Source of the DNA: Deltaproteobacteria bacterium
GTDB taxonomy: Bacteria; Bdellovibrionota; FAC87; UBA2466
Assembly (NCBI GenBank): GCA_900299195.1
Contig: OMIX01000064.1
Coordinates: 32,109 to 96,108, forward strand
DNA: 64,000 nt
Direction: 5' to 3'
Below are positions 20,139 to 29,616 of the stretch, piece by piece. Numbering within the stretch: position 1 is the stretch's first letter; the number at the start of each line of letters is the position of its first letter. A program made the translations under genes and the position numbers. The notes under the pieces were generated by a model. It did not search any database and was not told where the DNA came from. It worked only from the letters and a program-made list of their open reading frames with translations.

Positions 20139-20435
20139 ATGTGCAACCGAAGACATATTTTTGGATTATTGCTACTGGTAATCACTTACCTCAACCATAT
20201 TAAGCCCATCCTAGATGCACACTGCATTGAGTGTCATTCCCCTGGAAATTTTCTCGATTTGTCTTGGTATCCCTTTCACTCCCAGAACTTGTCAGAACAG
20301 TCTGCGATCGTAGAGAGAATGATCCTTAGGGTTCAACCCGGTGTAGGACAAATGCCTCCAGGTCATCGCCCCAAATTAACCACCGATGAAATTGAAACGA
20401 TTCAACAATGGCTTCAAAGTGGTCTTAATATTTAA
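20139..20435 (+). CDS. Small c-type cytochrome-like protein
   Basis: LDAHCIECHSPGNFLDLS CxxCH; QMPPGHRPKLTTDEIETIQQWLQSG, typical of planctomycete-type/class I cytochrome C-termini. Confidence 0.65.
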   Translation: MCNRRHIFGLLLLVITYLNHIKPILDAHCIECHSPGNFLDLSWYPFHSQNLSEQSAIVERMILRVQPGVGQMPPGHRPKLTTDEIETIQQWLQSGLNI

Positions 20436-20473
20436 TAACAGTTTATCTGCGCTACAATTAGAAATTCTATTAT

Positions 20474-21610
20474 TCAGTGAAATGCCGATTTTTTAGAGGG
20501 AATAGGTTTGGCACTGGGATAGATTACCGTTTCAGTCGTCTTGGGAGTTCGTATTAGATAGCCAATTCCAATTCCTAGAAGGAGAGCCAATACCGAGATA
20601 CCCACTACTCTCCACGGAAGTTTTTTTAACATTCCTTTTTCTTCTGTGAGATCAGAATACTGAATGCTTGGGTTTAGAAGCGCTTCATGATCTAAATATT
20701 TTAGAATGATATCTGAAGTGTGCTGGCTCTTTTGGGGCCCCAAGTAATTTTCCAAATCAGAAATCAAAGATCGGACATCAGTATAACGATCTGTTGGATT
20801 TTTCCTAAGGCACTTTTCAATAATCTGATCCAACTTTTTTGGAATGGCAGAATTCATTTTTCGAGCTGGAATATACTTAGTTTCTCGAATCCTTTGAAAA
20901 ACGGTCTCCTTTTCGGCTTCTTTGAAGGGACGCGTTCCAGTGAGCATTTCATAAAAAGTAATTCCCATGAGAAAAATATCTGCCGCCGGGGTGATCGGAT
21001 CCCCCAAAACCTGCTCAGGGGATAAATAGCTAGGCGATCCTACCATCATTCCCGGACGAGTGAGCGAAGTGTTCTCAATGTCCATTACGATACCAAAATC
21101 CATCAATTTCACTTCACCGCGAGTAGTTAACCTAATATTAGACGGTTTAATATCTCGATGAATTAAATGGTAAGCGTGAATATAACTGACTCCCCGAGCC
21201 ACATTTAATAGAATCGCCGCAGCGATATCTGGAGGTAGATTTCCTACTTTTTGAACAATGGTAGAAAGATCCAAACCGTCAATATACTCCATGAGCAAAA
21301 ACGAATCTTGACCCGATTCCACAAAATCGTATACGTGTGCAATATTTTGATGGAGCACGGAGGCTAAGGCTTTGGCCTCTCTTCGAAATCTTTCTAGGGT
21401 CTCTGGGTTGGAAAAAAGTTCCTCCTTCAATTTTTTGACGACGATGTACCTTTCTAAAGAAGGCTGGCGAGCTCTAAAAATGTGAGCCATTCCACCGGAG
21501 GCAATTTTTTTAACTTCATCCAATACACCGCGAAGTTTGGCCACATGGTCGTCCGAGGAAAACGACTGAGAACCAATAATAGTTATCAAATTTTGATCTT
21601 GTTTATCCAT
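20474..21610 (-). CDS. Membrane-anchored Ser/Thr protein kinase (Hanks type)
   Basis: GGMAHIFRARQPSLERYIVVKKLK, HRDIKPSNIRL, MDFGIV, SPSYLSPEQ; C-terminal TM VVGISVLALLLGIGIGYLI. Confidence 0.93.
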   Translation of the reverse strand: MDKQDQNLITIIGSQSFSSDDHVAKLRGVLDEVKKIASGGMAHIFRARQPSLERYIVVKKLKEELFSNPETLERFRREAKALASVLHQNIAHVYDFVESGQDSFLLMEYIDGLDLSTIVQKVGNLPPDIAAAILLNVARGVSYIHAYHLIHRDIKPSNIRLTTRGEVKLMDFGIVMDIENTSLTRPGMMVGSPSYLSPEQVLGDPITPAADIFLMGITFYEMLTGTRPFKEAEKETVFQRIRETKYIPARKMNSAIPKKLDQIIEKCLRKNPTDRYTDVRSLISDLENYLGPQKSQHTSDIILKYLDHEALLNPSIQYSDLTEEKGMLKKLPWRVVGISVLALLLGIGIGYLIRTPKTTETVIYPSAKPIPSKKSAFH

Positions 21611-21734
21611 GAATTGAAGTGAGTCCCAAGATGCAAGTTACGGTTAATCCTATCATGAGACCTTTCACAACTCACCTGTAACCTTAAGTAAACTTTAGGG
21701 GAGGCCACCGATGATCCCAGTCGATGACCTCCAC

Positions 21735-21770
21735 AAAAAACCCCGCTATTTTCACCTTGAAAACAGCGGG
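21735..21770 (-). terminator. Rho-independent terminator (minus strand)
   Basis: RNA sense: CCCGCTGTTTTCAAGGTGAAAATAGCGGGGTTTTTTG, stem plus T-tract. Confidence 0.75.
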
Positions 21771-21960
21771 TGAGAGAGGAGTAGTGGTACCACGAAAGAG
21801 TCGTATGAAAACCCCTTCGTGCTGCCCTACGGCAGACGGCTACCAACGATATTTCGACCGTTGGCAAATCGGATCCGGCTTTCCCCCTATTCTCCTCTCA
21901 ACGCCGGATCTATTTTTCCCCCTTGTCCTAATCAGATTCCAAAGGAATCTGGTAGGACCA
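21738..21960 (-). ncRNA. Candidate structured RNA (3' UTR, leader or sRNA) with long-range pseudoknot pairing
   Basis: Hairpins read in the minus strand: GTCCTA..AGATTCC-TTT-GGAATCT..TAGGAC; GATCCGGC..GCCGGATC; CCAACG..CGTTGG; CTGCC-GTA-GGGCAG; loop GAGAGGAG complementary to downstream CTCCTCTC; ends at the terminator. Confidence 0.45.
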
Positions 21961-22197
21961 ATTCAATACTTTAGCTAGTTCTTCCTCCGAAATCGAATCC
22001 CCTTCGAATTTCTTTTCCCCTGTTTCATTCAACCCGATAATCTGTTGCCCTCGAACCTGTTTTTCATGGAATTTTTTTTCTCCTGCTCGAGCTTTCATGG
22101 GGATCAACAGCACAAAGGCTGCCGTCACTATGACAAAAAATAAAACCTCAAGCAGTTGAATCCACTTCCCCCTGCTGCCGTTAGCTTGATAGTTCAA
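21928..22197 (-). CDS. Small single-TM hypothetical protein
   Basis: Candidate TTG start at 22197 behind GGGGG (22207-22211): (M)NYQANGSRGKWIQLLEVLFFVIVTAAFVLLIPMKARAGEKK...; the ATG at 22263 lacks a good RBS. Confidence 0.45.
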   Translation of the reverse strand: MNYQANGSRGKWIQLLEVLFFVIVTAAFVLLIPMKARAGEKKFHEKQVRGQQIIGLNETGEKKFEGDSISEEELAKVLNWSYQIPLESD

Positions 22198-22483
22198 ATG
22201 GCTCTGCCCCCTTTGAGCGGTATCACCCGCTACGACTGATAGGACATAGCAAGAGCATGCCACCGTTCGTTGTTTAAGCTTTTTATAGAAAAGTTATGGG
22301 GTTAAATGATTGAAATTCTGCAGTTTGAGGGGTGTTTACTTCCGACTCTTTCCAAAACTGAGTAAAGTTTGTGCAACTGTCAAATTGTTAGACACTTCAA
22401 CAAAAGTTGTTCATTTCACCCGTTCTCCAGGAAATTTATGTCAGTGGTTGATTGTACATCCCTCTCTAATGAGATTTCTTAAA

Positions 22484-22547
22484 AAATAGAAAACCAGGTC
22501 GTACGGCGCATTGCGAAGCCTAAGCCGGTAAGCCTAGTTTTCTATTT
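22484..22547 (-). terminator. Terminator of lysA with a large structured hairpin
   Basis: AAATAGAAAAC (22484-22494) pairs perfectly with GTTTTCTATTT (22537-22547); followed in the minus direction by a T-tract. Confidence 0.7.
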
Positions 22548-22588
22548 CCTGAAATTTATCCTAGCGGATAGGGTGTAGCCTCATTCTT

Positions 22589-23833
22589 CTAAAGAGTTTC
22601 CTGTTGCCAGAGAGTTTCAAAGGATTCACGTTTTCGAATTAACCAAAACTTGTGATCCGAAACCATAACCTCAGCGGGACGAGGACGTTGGTTGTAGTTG
22701 GAAGCCATACTAAATCCATAAGCACCCGCCGACCGAATGAATAGCAAATCCCCAGGAATGGGTTCAACCATGGTTCGGCCAAGCCCCAGAAAATCCCCAG
22801 TTTCGCAAACGGGCCCCACGATATCGGTGATACAATCCGGTCCGTTCTTGGTTCTCACATGACCCATCGAATGATAGGCATCATAAAGAGAGGGCCGTAT
22901 CAAATCGTTCATGGCAGCATCTACAATGGTAAAATGTTTTTCTCGATTGACTTTGGTGTGTATCACTTCAGTTAAAAGGACTCCGGCATTTCCAATGATC
23001 GAACGACCCGGTTCTAAATAGAGTTTTAATCCCGTTGACTTAAAATGTTCTCTCATCACTTTGCCATATTCAGAAATAGGAGGACTCACCTCCCCTTCTC
23101 GATAAGCTATCCCCAGTCCTCCTCCCATATCCACTCTTTGAATGGGAAAACCTTTACTTTTAAAACTTTGGACAATCTCAAGAATTCTCAATGAGGCCTG
23201 TTCGAAACTTTTCAATTCCAAGATCTGACTTCCAATGTGGCAAGCGAAACCTTCCAATACCACTGAAGAGCTGTTTTGAAGCAAAGGCACCAATTCATCC
23301 AATGCCTCATCTGCAATTCCAAATTTGGTTTGATACAAACCCGTTGCAATGTAAGGATTAGTTTTTACATCAATGTTGGGATTAACTCTCAAATTAATTG
23401 AAACAATCCGCCCTTTAGATTGAGCTACCTTTTGAATGAGTTTAAGTTCGCTTACGGACTCTACATTGATAACTCCAACTCCCACCTCGACAGCTCGCTC
23501 TATTTCCCTTTGGCTTTTTCCCACCCCGGAATACACCACTTGAGTTGCTCGCAACCCCACTTTCAATACTTTTTCTAACTCGCCTTGAGAAACCACATCC
23601 GCTCCAAAACCCAATGAAAAAATTTCCTTAAGAATCGAAGCATTGTCGTTGGCCTTCACAGCATAACAAATTTCCGTTGGGAACGAGTCGAAGCTTGTCT
23701 TGTACTGCTGACAATGATCTTGGAGTGCTGCAAGCGAGTAGACATACAAAGGGGTTCCAAATTCGCTAGCTAACTTCGACAAAGCGACCGACTCGCAAAA
23801 AACCTCTCCCTTTTTTTCATAGAAATAATTCAT
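22589..23833 (-). CDS. lysA: Diaminopimelate decarboxylase
   Basis: CYAVKAND PLP-Lys region, EGFACHIGSQI, MGGGLGI, EPGRSIIGNAGVL, GPVCETGDFL. Confidence 0.96.
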   Translation of the reverse strand: MNYFYEKKGEVFCESVALSKLASEFGTPLYVYSLAALQDHCQQYKTSFDSFPTEICYAVKANDNASILKEIFSLGFGADVVSQGELEKVLKVGLRATQVVYSGVGKSQREIERAVEVGVGVINVESVSELKLIQKVAQSKGRIVSINLRVNPNIDVKTNPYIATGLYQTKFGIADEALDELVPLLQNSSSVVLEGFACHIGSQILELKSFEQASLRILEIVQSFKSKGFPIQRVDMGGGLGIAYREGEVSPPISEYGKVMREHFKSTGLKLYLEPGRSIIGNAGVLLTEVIHTKVNREKHFTIVDAAMNDLIRPSLYDAYHSMGHVRTKNGPDCITDIVGPVCETGDFLGLGRTMVEPIPGDLLFIRSAGAYGFSMASNYNQRPRPAEVMVSDHKFWLIRKRESFETLWQQETL

Positions 23834-23841
23834 GCGTTATC

Positions 23842-25005
23842 CTAAATGCCTTTTTGCTGTAATCGTTCTGCAACTTGAATGAGGTGCCACTGTGGACTCA
23901 TGTTCAGTGAAAACTTCTGATAAAGATTATCTAACGAACCCGACGAAAAGTTCACTAATTTAATAGCTTCTATTTTTAGTTGGTCCGGGAAGGTTAACCG
24001 TGGAATAATGCCTTCCAAGCTAGAGGTTTTTGGAACTTGCGTAGTCAGACTGGGAACCCGGTAATACAAGGCCTCGAGGAATTTCACGGGAAAGGCTCCA
24101 TCACTGACCGAAGCAGGTCGATAAAGCATTAAATTAACCTTAAGTTTTCTCCAAAGAGCACCCACTTTTTTTCGAGGAACCCATGGAACGTAGAGAAAGT
24201 TTTTATATGACTTCCAGGACTGAATTTTGGCTAAGCCCAAAGCATCCGTTCGGCCACAAAGAATGAAACCCCAATCGGGAAAACTTCTAATAAAGTTTTC
24301 AAATAAGATCAAATCAAAACCATCGCTAAAAAACGAGCCGATGTACCCCATTGTTCTTTTGGGGAAACTTTCTGGCAAAAGATATTCTGTTTGATCATCA
24401 AAACTAGGAGGCTCCATCTCTACTGGAGGAGGAAGATAAATCGCTTTCGATTTCTGATGTTTTTGAAATAGCTCCAGGGTGAATGAATTTTGAGTCACAA
24501 TCAATTGAGCCAGTGAACTTAAATTTCCGTTAGGGGCATGTAAGTAAGGATCATCAAAAACCGAAAAAACATCCACATAAGGAAGTCGCTCTACGACTCG
24601 TTCGTCCAATCCACTTTGGATCCACAAAAGGGGCTTTTCCCCTTTTTTTAACTGCGTCTGAATAAACTGACTTTGAACTAACGGATTAATAGACTCAACC
24701 CAAGGAAATCTTCTTAAAGGCAGACAAGGTAGTTTAGAAACTTTAAGTAACGAAGAGTCCCAATTTTTTACGATATTTTTCTTTTTCCAGTGGGCACCAT
24801 CGTACCATTCCACTGGAATGCCCCATTTCACCAACTCTTTTGCAAGACTTTGCTGAACAAACCCATGTTGATCCCAATATTCATAATGATGGCTGACAAA
24901 AATAACCGGCGCCCGCTGTTGAAAAAACTGGACTGCCGAGCGTAACCTGACCTCTAATTCAGATTCTTGTCCGTACCCCGGGTCTTTGACTGACGATGTT
25001 GGCAT
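23842..25005 (-). CDS. Glycosyltransferase-like protein (GT-B/group 1 type)
   Basis: VFDDPYLHAPN, FPDWGFILCGR, SDGAFPVKFLEALYYRVPSLTT: pattern of GT-B C-terminal domain. Confidence 0.65.
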   Translation of the reverse strand: MPTSSVKDPGYGQESELEVRLRSAVQFFQQRAPVIFVSHHYEYWDQHGFVQQSLAKELVKWGIPVEWYDGAHWKKKNIVKNWDSSLLKVSKLPCLPLRRFPWVESINPLVQSQFIQTQLKKGEKPLLWIQSGLDERVVERLPYVDVFSVFDDPYLHAPNGNLSSLAQLIVTQNSFTLELFQKHQKSKAIYLPPPVEMEPPSFDDQTEYLLPESFPKRTMGYIGSFFSDGFDLILFENFIRSFPDWGFILCGRTDALGLAKIQSWKSYKNFLYVPWVPRKKVGALWRKLKVNLMLYRPASVSDGAFPVKFLEALYYRVPSLTTQVPKTSSLEGIIPRLTFPDQLKIEAIKLVNFSSGSLDNLYQKFSLNMSPQWHLIQVAERLQQKGI

Positions 25006-25059
25006 AGGAAATGGAATATTTTTATTATACAGGGGCTAGCGTCAGAGATTGAACAAATT

Positions 25060-26394
25060 TTAAGGTGAGTCGTGTATTTCCTCTTCGGGCTCAGGCATCG
25101 GAAAGGTGAGAAGCCCGAGCTTTGCGTTATAAGACAAAATTTCAGCAAAACGGCCAAAGGCCACTAGCGTATCAAACAAATTATCCAGCTTTTCATTGGG
25201 GAAATAGGTTTGTAACTTAGCAATCACGGCTTCTCTCTCAATCGACTTTTCTGGAGCTTCCTCCAACCACGACATGAGCGTTTGAAATATTCTTAGCGCT
25301 TTAACTTGAGTTGAAAACAACTCCTTCCTCTGTGCTAAATCAGCCCTCATAAATCGTTTGCCGAATTCGGTAAAAGTGACCGATTGTTTGGGCGTGTCGA
25401 CAAAGTCTAAAAGTTCGGCTGTTTTGGTGACTGCGAGACAGTGACCAAATTCACTCGCTGTTTCAGTGGATAATTTAAAAATATCCATCTTACCACCTGC
25501 ATTATCCAGAACCTCTAAAAGACCGATAATTTCACTAGGTCCCACATGTGGAATATTCTCGAGTCCCTGATACCAAGCTGGTTGAATCAACGCAGGTCGA
25601 TCCATTTCCTCTGGAATCAAGGCCTCAGTGATAACTGCATGAATCACATCTACTAGCTCTTGTAATTTGGGATCCTTGGGATCTCTCGGATAAGCTAAGG
25701 GATTATTTAGAACGGTTCGGATGTGTCCCGGATCTGTTCCAAACACGACAATCCGTTGAGCCATCACTACGGCTTCATAAATATTATGCGTAACCAAAAG
25801 AACGCTTTTAATCGCTTTGGATTTTTCACTCCAAATATCGATTACTTCTGCCCTTAAGTTCTCCGCAGTCAACACATCCAAAGCACTAAAAGGTTCATCT
25901 AAACACAAAATTTCAGGACGAACAGCAAGAGCCCTTCCAATTCCCACTCTTTGTCGCATTCCCCCAGAAAGTTCTCTGGGATAAGCCTCTTCGAATCCTC
26001 CCAACCCCACAAGATCAATGGCTTCATTCACTCGATTGTTAATTTGTCGTCGAGTTAAATCGGGAGAATGAAGTCCCAGAGCTACATTCTGTTTTACTGT
26101 GTACCAAGGTAACAGTACAAAGTTTTGGAAAACCATAGCGATTCTTTCATTGATCCCTTTAAGCGGTTTTCCGTGGGTGTAGACTGTGCCTTCGGTGGGA
26201 GCAATTAAACCCGACATAATTTTTAAAGTGGTTGTTTTTCCACATCCCGAAGGTCCAAGAAAGGCAATGATCTCTCCAGAATGGATAGAAACATTGATAT
26301 TCTTTAGAACCTGAAGTTCACTTTTTACCTCTGTTCGGAAAGTATGTGACACTCTCTCCAGCACTAACAAAGGTTCTTTTTGAGATTGCGTCAT
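25060..26394 (-). CDS. ABC transporter ATPase, NitT/TauT type, with C-terminal AAA-associated domain
   Basis: [10 protein letters not shown] Walker [17 protein letters not shown] signature, [10 protein letters not shown]; about 180-aa C-terminal extension. Confidence 0.88.
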   Translation of the reverse strand: MTQSQKEPLLVLERVSHTFRTEVKSELQVLKNINVSIHSGEIIAFLGPSGCGKTTTLKIMSGLIAPTEGTVYTHGKPLKGINERIAMVFQNFVLLPWYTVKQNVALGLHSPDLTRRQINNRVNEAIDLVGLGGFEEAYPRELSGGMRQRVGIGRALAVRPEILCLDEPFSALDVLTAENLRAEVIDIWSEKSKAIKSVLLVTHNIYEAVVMAQRIVVFGTDPGHIRTVLNNPLAYPRDPKDPKLQELVDVIHAVITEALIPEEMDRPALIQPAWYQGLENIPHVGPSEIIGLLEVLDNAGGKMDIFKLSTETASEFGHCLAVTKTAELLDFVDTPKQSVTFTEFGKRFMRADLAQRKELFSTQVKALRIFQTLMSWLEEAPEKSIEREAVIAKLQTYFPNEKLDNLFDTLVAFGRFAEILSYNAKLGLLTFPMPEPEEEIHDSP

Positions 26395-26397
26395 CAG

Positions 26398-28179
26398 CTA
26401 CTCCAAACGGTACTTGGTCTCAGCTAGTTTATAAAGACTACCCCATAATAGCCGATTCAAAAGAACTACAACAGTCATCATAACAACAATTCCTGTGGCA
26501 AGCGCAGGAAAATTTCCTGAACGGGCCGCCTCCGTAATTGAAGAACCTACTCCAGTAGCGACTAACTTTTGATTTCCCTGTTGAACGAGTTCCGCCACAA
26601 TACTTGCATTCCATGCGCCCCCCGCAGCGGTGATCCAGCCATTCACTAAAGAAGGGAAAACGGAGGGAATGATAATCGCCTTCCACTGGCGCCAACCTGA
26701 AAGTCGATAAAGAAATCCTAAATCTATTAAATCTCTTGGAATTAATGTGGCCCCACTAATAACGTTAAAAAGAATGTACCACTGAGATGCAAACAACATG
26801 AGCACTATGCTTCCCCATTCAAAGTTGACCCCAAGTCTCAGCATGAACAAAGTTAAAATGGGAAATAACATCGGTGCAGGAAAAGAGGCCACAATTTGAA
26901 CCAAGGGCTGAAGCCTTCGAGTCCACTTCGGATGAGTTCCAATGAAAACCCCAGCGGGAATGGTCCAAATACTTCCAAAAACCACTGCAGCCGTCACTCT
27001 CAGGAAAGTAAAACAAGTGTACTTAAGTTGGGTAACCCAATCATTAACCTTGGTCACCGAAACAATTTCGACCATTTTGTGACCTGCCCAAACCACAAAT
27101 ACCAATCCCACCATTAGGAAGAAAACCCTAAACCCCTTAAGAACTATCATTGGGATAGCTTTAGATTTGGATAGTTTTTTGATGAGTTTTTTTGAGAACT
27201 TATTTTTCTCAAGTTTTTGATCCCAATTCTTTAGGAAGGTGCTACGCCATTCAAAATACTTTTCTATCAAGTGAGATTTTTGCATCAGGTCGAGCACTAC
27301 AGAACCCGTTCCGACTTGCGCTCCGCGAAGATTCATCTCAGATTGAAATTTTTCCGACCAAACCACCAAGGGAGCCCACAAGACTCTATCCACCACAAAA
27401 ATCAACGAAAACATCACAAAAATCCCTAAAGCCACGGCAGTATAATTTTCTTTGTCGTAAGCTACTGCCATATAGGATCCAATACCCGGCAATCGAAAAT
27501 CTTGATCTCCCAAAGTGAAGGATTCAATCACCATGAGGAAAAACCATCCACCGGCCATCGAAAGCATGCTATTCCAAAGCAAGCCATTCATCGCATAGGG
27601 AATTTCAACGGTTCGTAAAAGCCTCCATTTACTCAACCGAAAAATGGACGTCATGTCTCTAACGTCTTGGGGAACGCCTCTAACCGAAGAATAAAAACTA
27701 AAAACTAAATTCCATCCTTCTCCAGTAAAAATCATTAAAACGGCGGCTAACTCGAGGCCCAAATTACTATTAGGGAACAACCTCACAAGAGCCAAAACAA
27801 AACCCGGCATAAAACCCAAAACTGGAATACTTTGCAGAATATCAAGCAACGAAATGAGAATAGGTTCTAATCGACGAGATTTCGCTGCAATATAACCATA
27901 GCTAAATGTAAAAAGAAGAGAAAGGAAATAGGCGACAAATACTCGAACCAAAGAGAAAAAAGAATATTGCAACAAACTTCCAAGCCCCAAATGGATTTCT
28001 GTCTTGGGATGATAGGGTTGGACCCACTCATGCGTCACGCCTAACATCGCATAAACGAACAGAAGAATTCCAAAAAACAGAAAGATATCCACTGGGGATA
28101 TCATCCTACTTAATTTGATATGAGGCTTAAAGATGGCCACACAAACTCTCCCAACTAAAAACGACCTTGGTTTTATCAC
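26398..28179 (-). CDS. ABC transporter permease, fused double BPD-type (NitT/TauT-like)
   Basis: Two related halves, each with a permease segment (RLSKWRLLRTVEIPYAMNGLL / RLSGWRQWKAIIIPSVFPSLVNG). Confidence 0.85.
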   Translation of the reverse strand: MIKPRSFLVGRVCVAIFKPHIKLSRMISPVDIFLFFGILLFVYAMLGVTHEWVQPYHPKTEIHLGLGSLLQYSFFSLVRVFVAYFLSLLFTFSYGYIAAKSRRLEPILISLLDILQSIPVLGFMPGFVLALVRLFPNSNLGLELAAVLMIFTGEGWNLVFSFYSSVRGVPQDVRDMTSIFRLSKWRLLRTVEIPYAMNGLLWNSMLSMAGGWFFLMVIESFTLGDQDFRLPGIGSYMAVAYDKENYTAVALGIFVMFSLIFVVDRVLWAPLVVWSEKFQSEMNLRGAQVGTGSVVLDLMQKSHLIEKYFEWRSTFLKNWDQKLEKNKFSKKLIKKLSKSKAIPMIVLKGFRVFFLMVGLVFVVWAGHKMVEIVSVTKVNDWVTQLKYTCFTFLRVTAAVVFGSIWTIPAGVFIGTHPKWTRRLQPLVQIVASFPAPMLFPILTLFMLRLGVNFEWGSIVLMLFASQWYILFNVISGATLIPRDLIDLGFLYRLSGWRQWKAIIIPSVFPSLVNGWITAAGGAWNASIVAELVQQGNQKLVATGVGSSITEAARSGNFPALATGIVVMMTVVVLLNRLLWGSLYKLAETKYRLE

Positions 28180-28216
28180 AACGGGAAGAAACTTAGGAGA
28201 CTAGATTCGAAATACT

Positions 28217-29398
28217 TTAAGCAGCTAAATAAGAACTGGGCTTCGAGTCCCGATTTGAAATAGAAAATTCCCTTAAAGCACAAATCACATATTCGACTTC
28301 AACATCTGAAAGTCCATTGTGAAAGGGCAATCTGACTAGCCGATCACTCATTTGCTCAGAGATCGGACACTGGCCCTTCTGGCCCCCAAGCTTAATCCCC
28401 ATGGGGGACGTATTAAGAGCCTGATAGTGAAAAACCGCTTTAATGTTTCTTTGATTCAAATGTTCAATCAGTTGGGTACGAGTCTGAAGATCGGGTAGAA
28501 CCAAGTAAAACATATGGTAAGACTGCTGAACATCGGATGGGACCTGCGGAACTCCTACCCCATATTTTTCGGCCCAATCTTTTAACTCCGCGTAGTAAGT
28601 ATCCCAAATTTTTCTTCTTCGACTCATGATCGAAGTCCAGTTTTCCAGTTGAGCCCACAAATAAGCTGCAAGAATATCGGAGGGAAGAAAGCTCGAACCC
28701 ATGTCTACCCAACCGTACTTGTCTATTTCCCCTCTAAAGAACTGACTACGATTAGTTCCCTTTTCACGAATAATCTCAGCTCGCTCGATAAATCGAGAAT
28801 TATTAATGAACAAAGCCCCGCCTTCGCCGCAGTTAATATTTTTGGTCTCGTGAAAACTCAAAGTGCCTAAATCTCCTAGGCTCCCTAGATCCCTACCCCG
28901 GTAAGTTCCAAAGATACCCTGAGCATTATCCTCGATAACGAACAACTCATTTTCTCGGGCTATTTCCATGATCTTATCCATCTCACACGCCACTCCCGCG
29001 TAGTGAACTGGAATGATGGCCTTGGTTTTAGGAGTGATCAGTTGAGAAATCAACCGTTCATCGATATTTTTAGTGTCCCAGCGGATATCGCAAAATTTAG
29101 GAGTCGCTCCTCTTAAGACAAAGGCATTAACGGTAGAGGTGAAAGTAAAAGAGGGAACAATCACCTCATCTCCAGGTTGAATCCCACACAAAATCGCTGC
29201 CATCTCTAAGGCATGGGTGCAAGAGGTGGTCAGTAGTGCACGAGGGATAGAAAATTCTTTTTCAAAGAAATCGTGACAGAGCTTTGTATAGAAACCATCT
29301 CCCGAAGCGTGTTGTTTATGAATAGCATCTGCAATATAGATCAGTTCTTTGCCGACTAAACAGGGTTGATTGAATGAGATAGTAGGTGTTTTTTTCAT
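28217..29398 (-). CDS. wecE: dTDP-4-amino-4,6-dideoxygalactose transaminase-like (DegT/DnrJ/EryC1/StrS)
   Basis: NQPCLVGKELIYI...SGDGFYTKLCHDFFEKEF...TTSCTHALEMAAILCGIQPGDEVIVPSFTFTSTVNAF...FHETKNINCGEGGAL. Confidence 0.85.
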   Translation of the reverse strand: MKKTPTISFNQPCLVGKELIYIADAIHKQHASGDGFYTKLCHDFFEKEFSIPRALLTTSCTHALEMAAILCGIQPGDEVIVPSFTFTSTVNAFVLRGATPKFCDIRWDTKNIDERLISQLITPKTKAIIPVHYAGVACEMDKIMEIARENELFVIEDNAQGIFGTYRGRDLGSLGDLGTLSFHETKNINCGEGGALFINNSRFIERAEIIREKGTNRSQFFRGEIDKYGWVDMGSSFLPSDILAAYLWAQLENWTSIMSRRRKIWDTYYAELKDWAEKYGVGVPQVPSDVQQSYHMFYLVLPDLQTRTQLIEHLNQRNIKAVFHYQALNTSPMGIKLGGQKGQCPISEQMSDRLVRLPFHNGLSDVEVEYVICALREFSISNRDSKPSSYLAA

Positions 29399-29616
29399 AA
29401 GTTTTCGGGAGACCACAATGAATAATGAATAAAATCAGGAATGTAAGACAAGTATATCAAATGGCTACTAAGCCATCAATCTCGTTAAACAGAATGCTGT
29501 CTTCCTCCAATGCCCAGCGTTACTACTCCCCCATTCCTTTACAAATCTCGCGCTGATACAATCGAAGAAGAAGATATCTTGCTACAACTTTTAAAACCCT
29601 GACTCTTAGCGCAAAA

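Noticed and set aside
21780-21795. GTGGTACCACG resembling a T-box AGGGTGGNACCGCG motif on the plus strand
   Set aside because: It is a simple palindrome, no downstream aminoacyl-tRNA synthetase/amino-acid gene on that strand, and the terminator polarity is minus
21586-21978. Overlapping ORFs 21586-21867 (-) and 21724-21978 (+) over the structured region
   Set aside because: Open frames are incidental to a hairpin-rich noncoding region; compositions look non-protein-like and lack RBS
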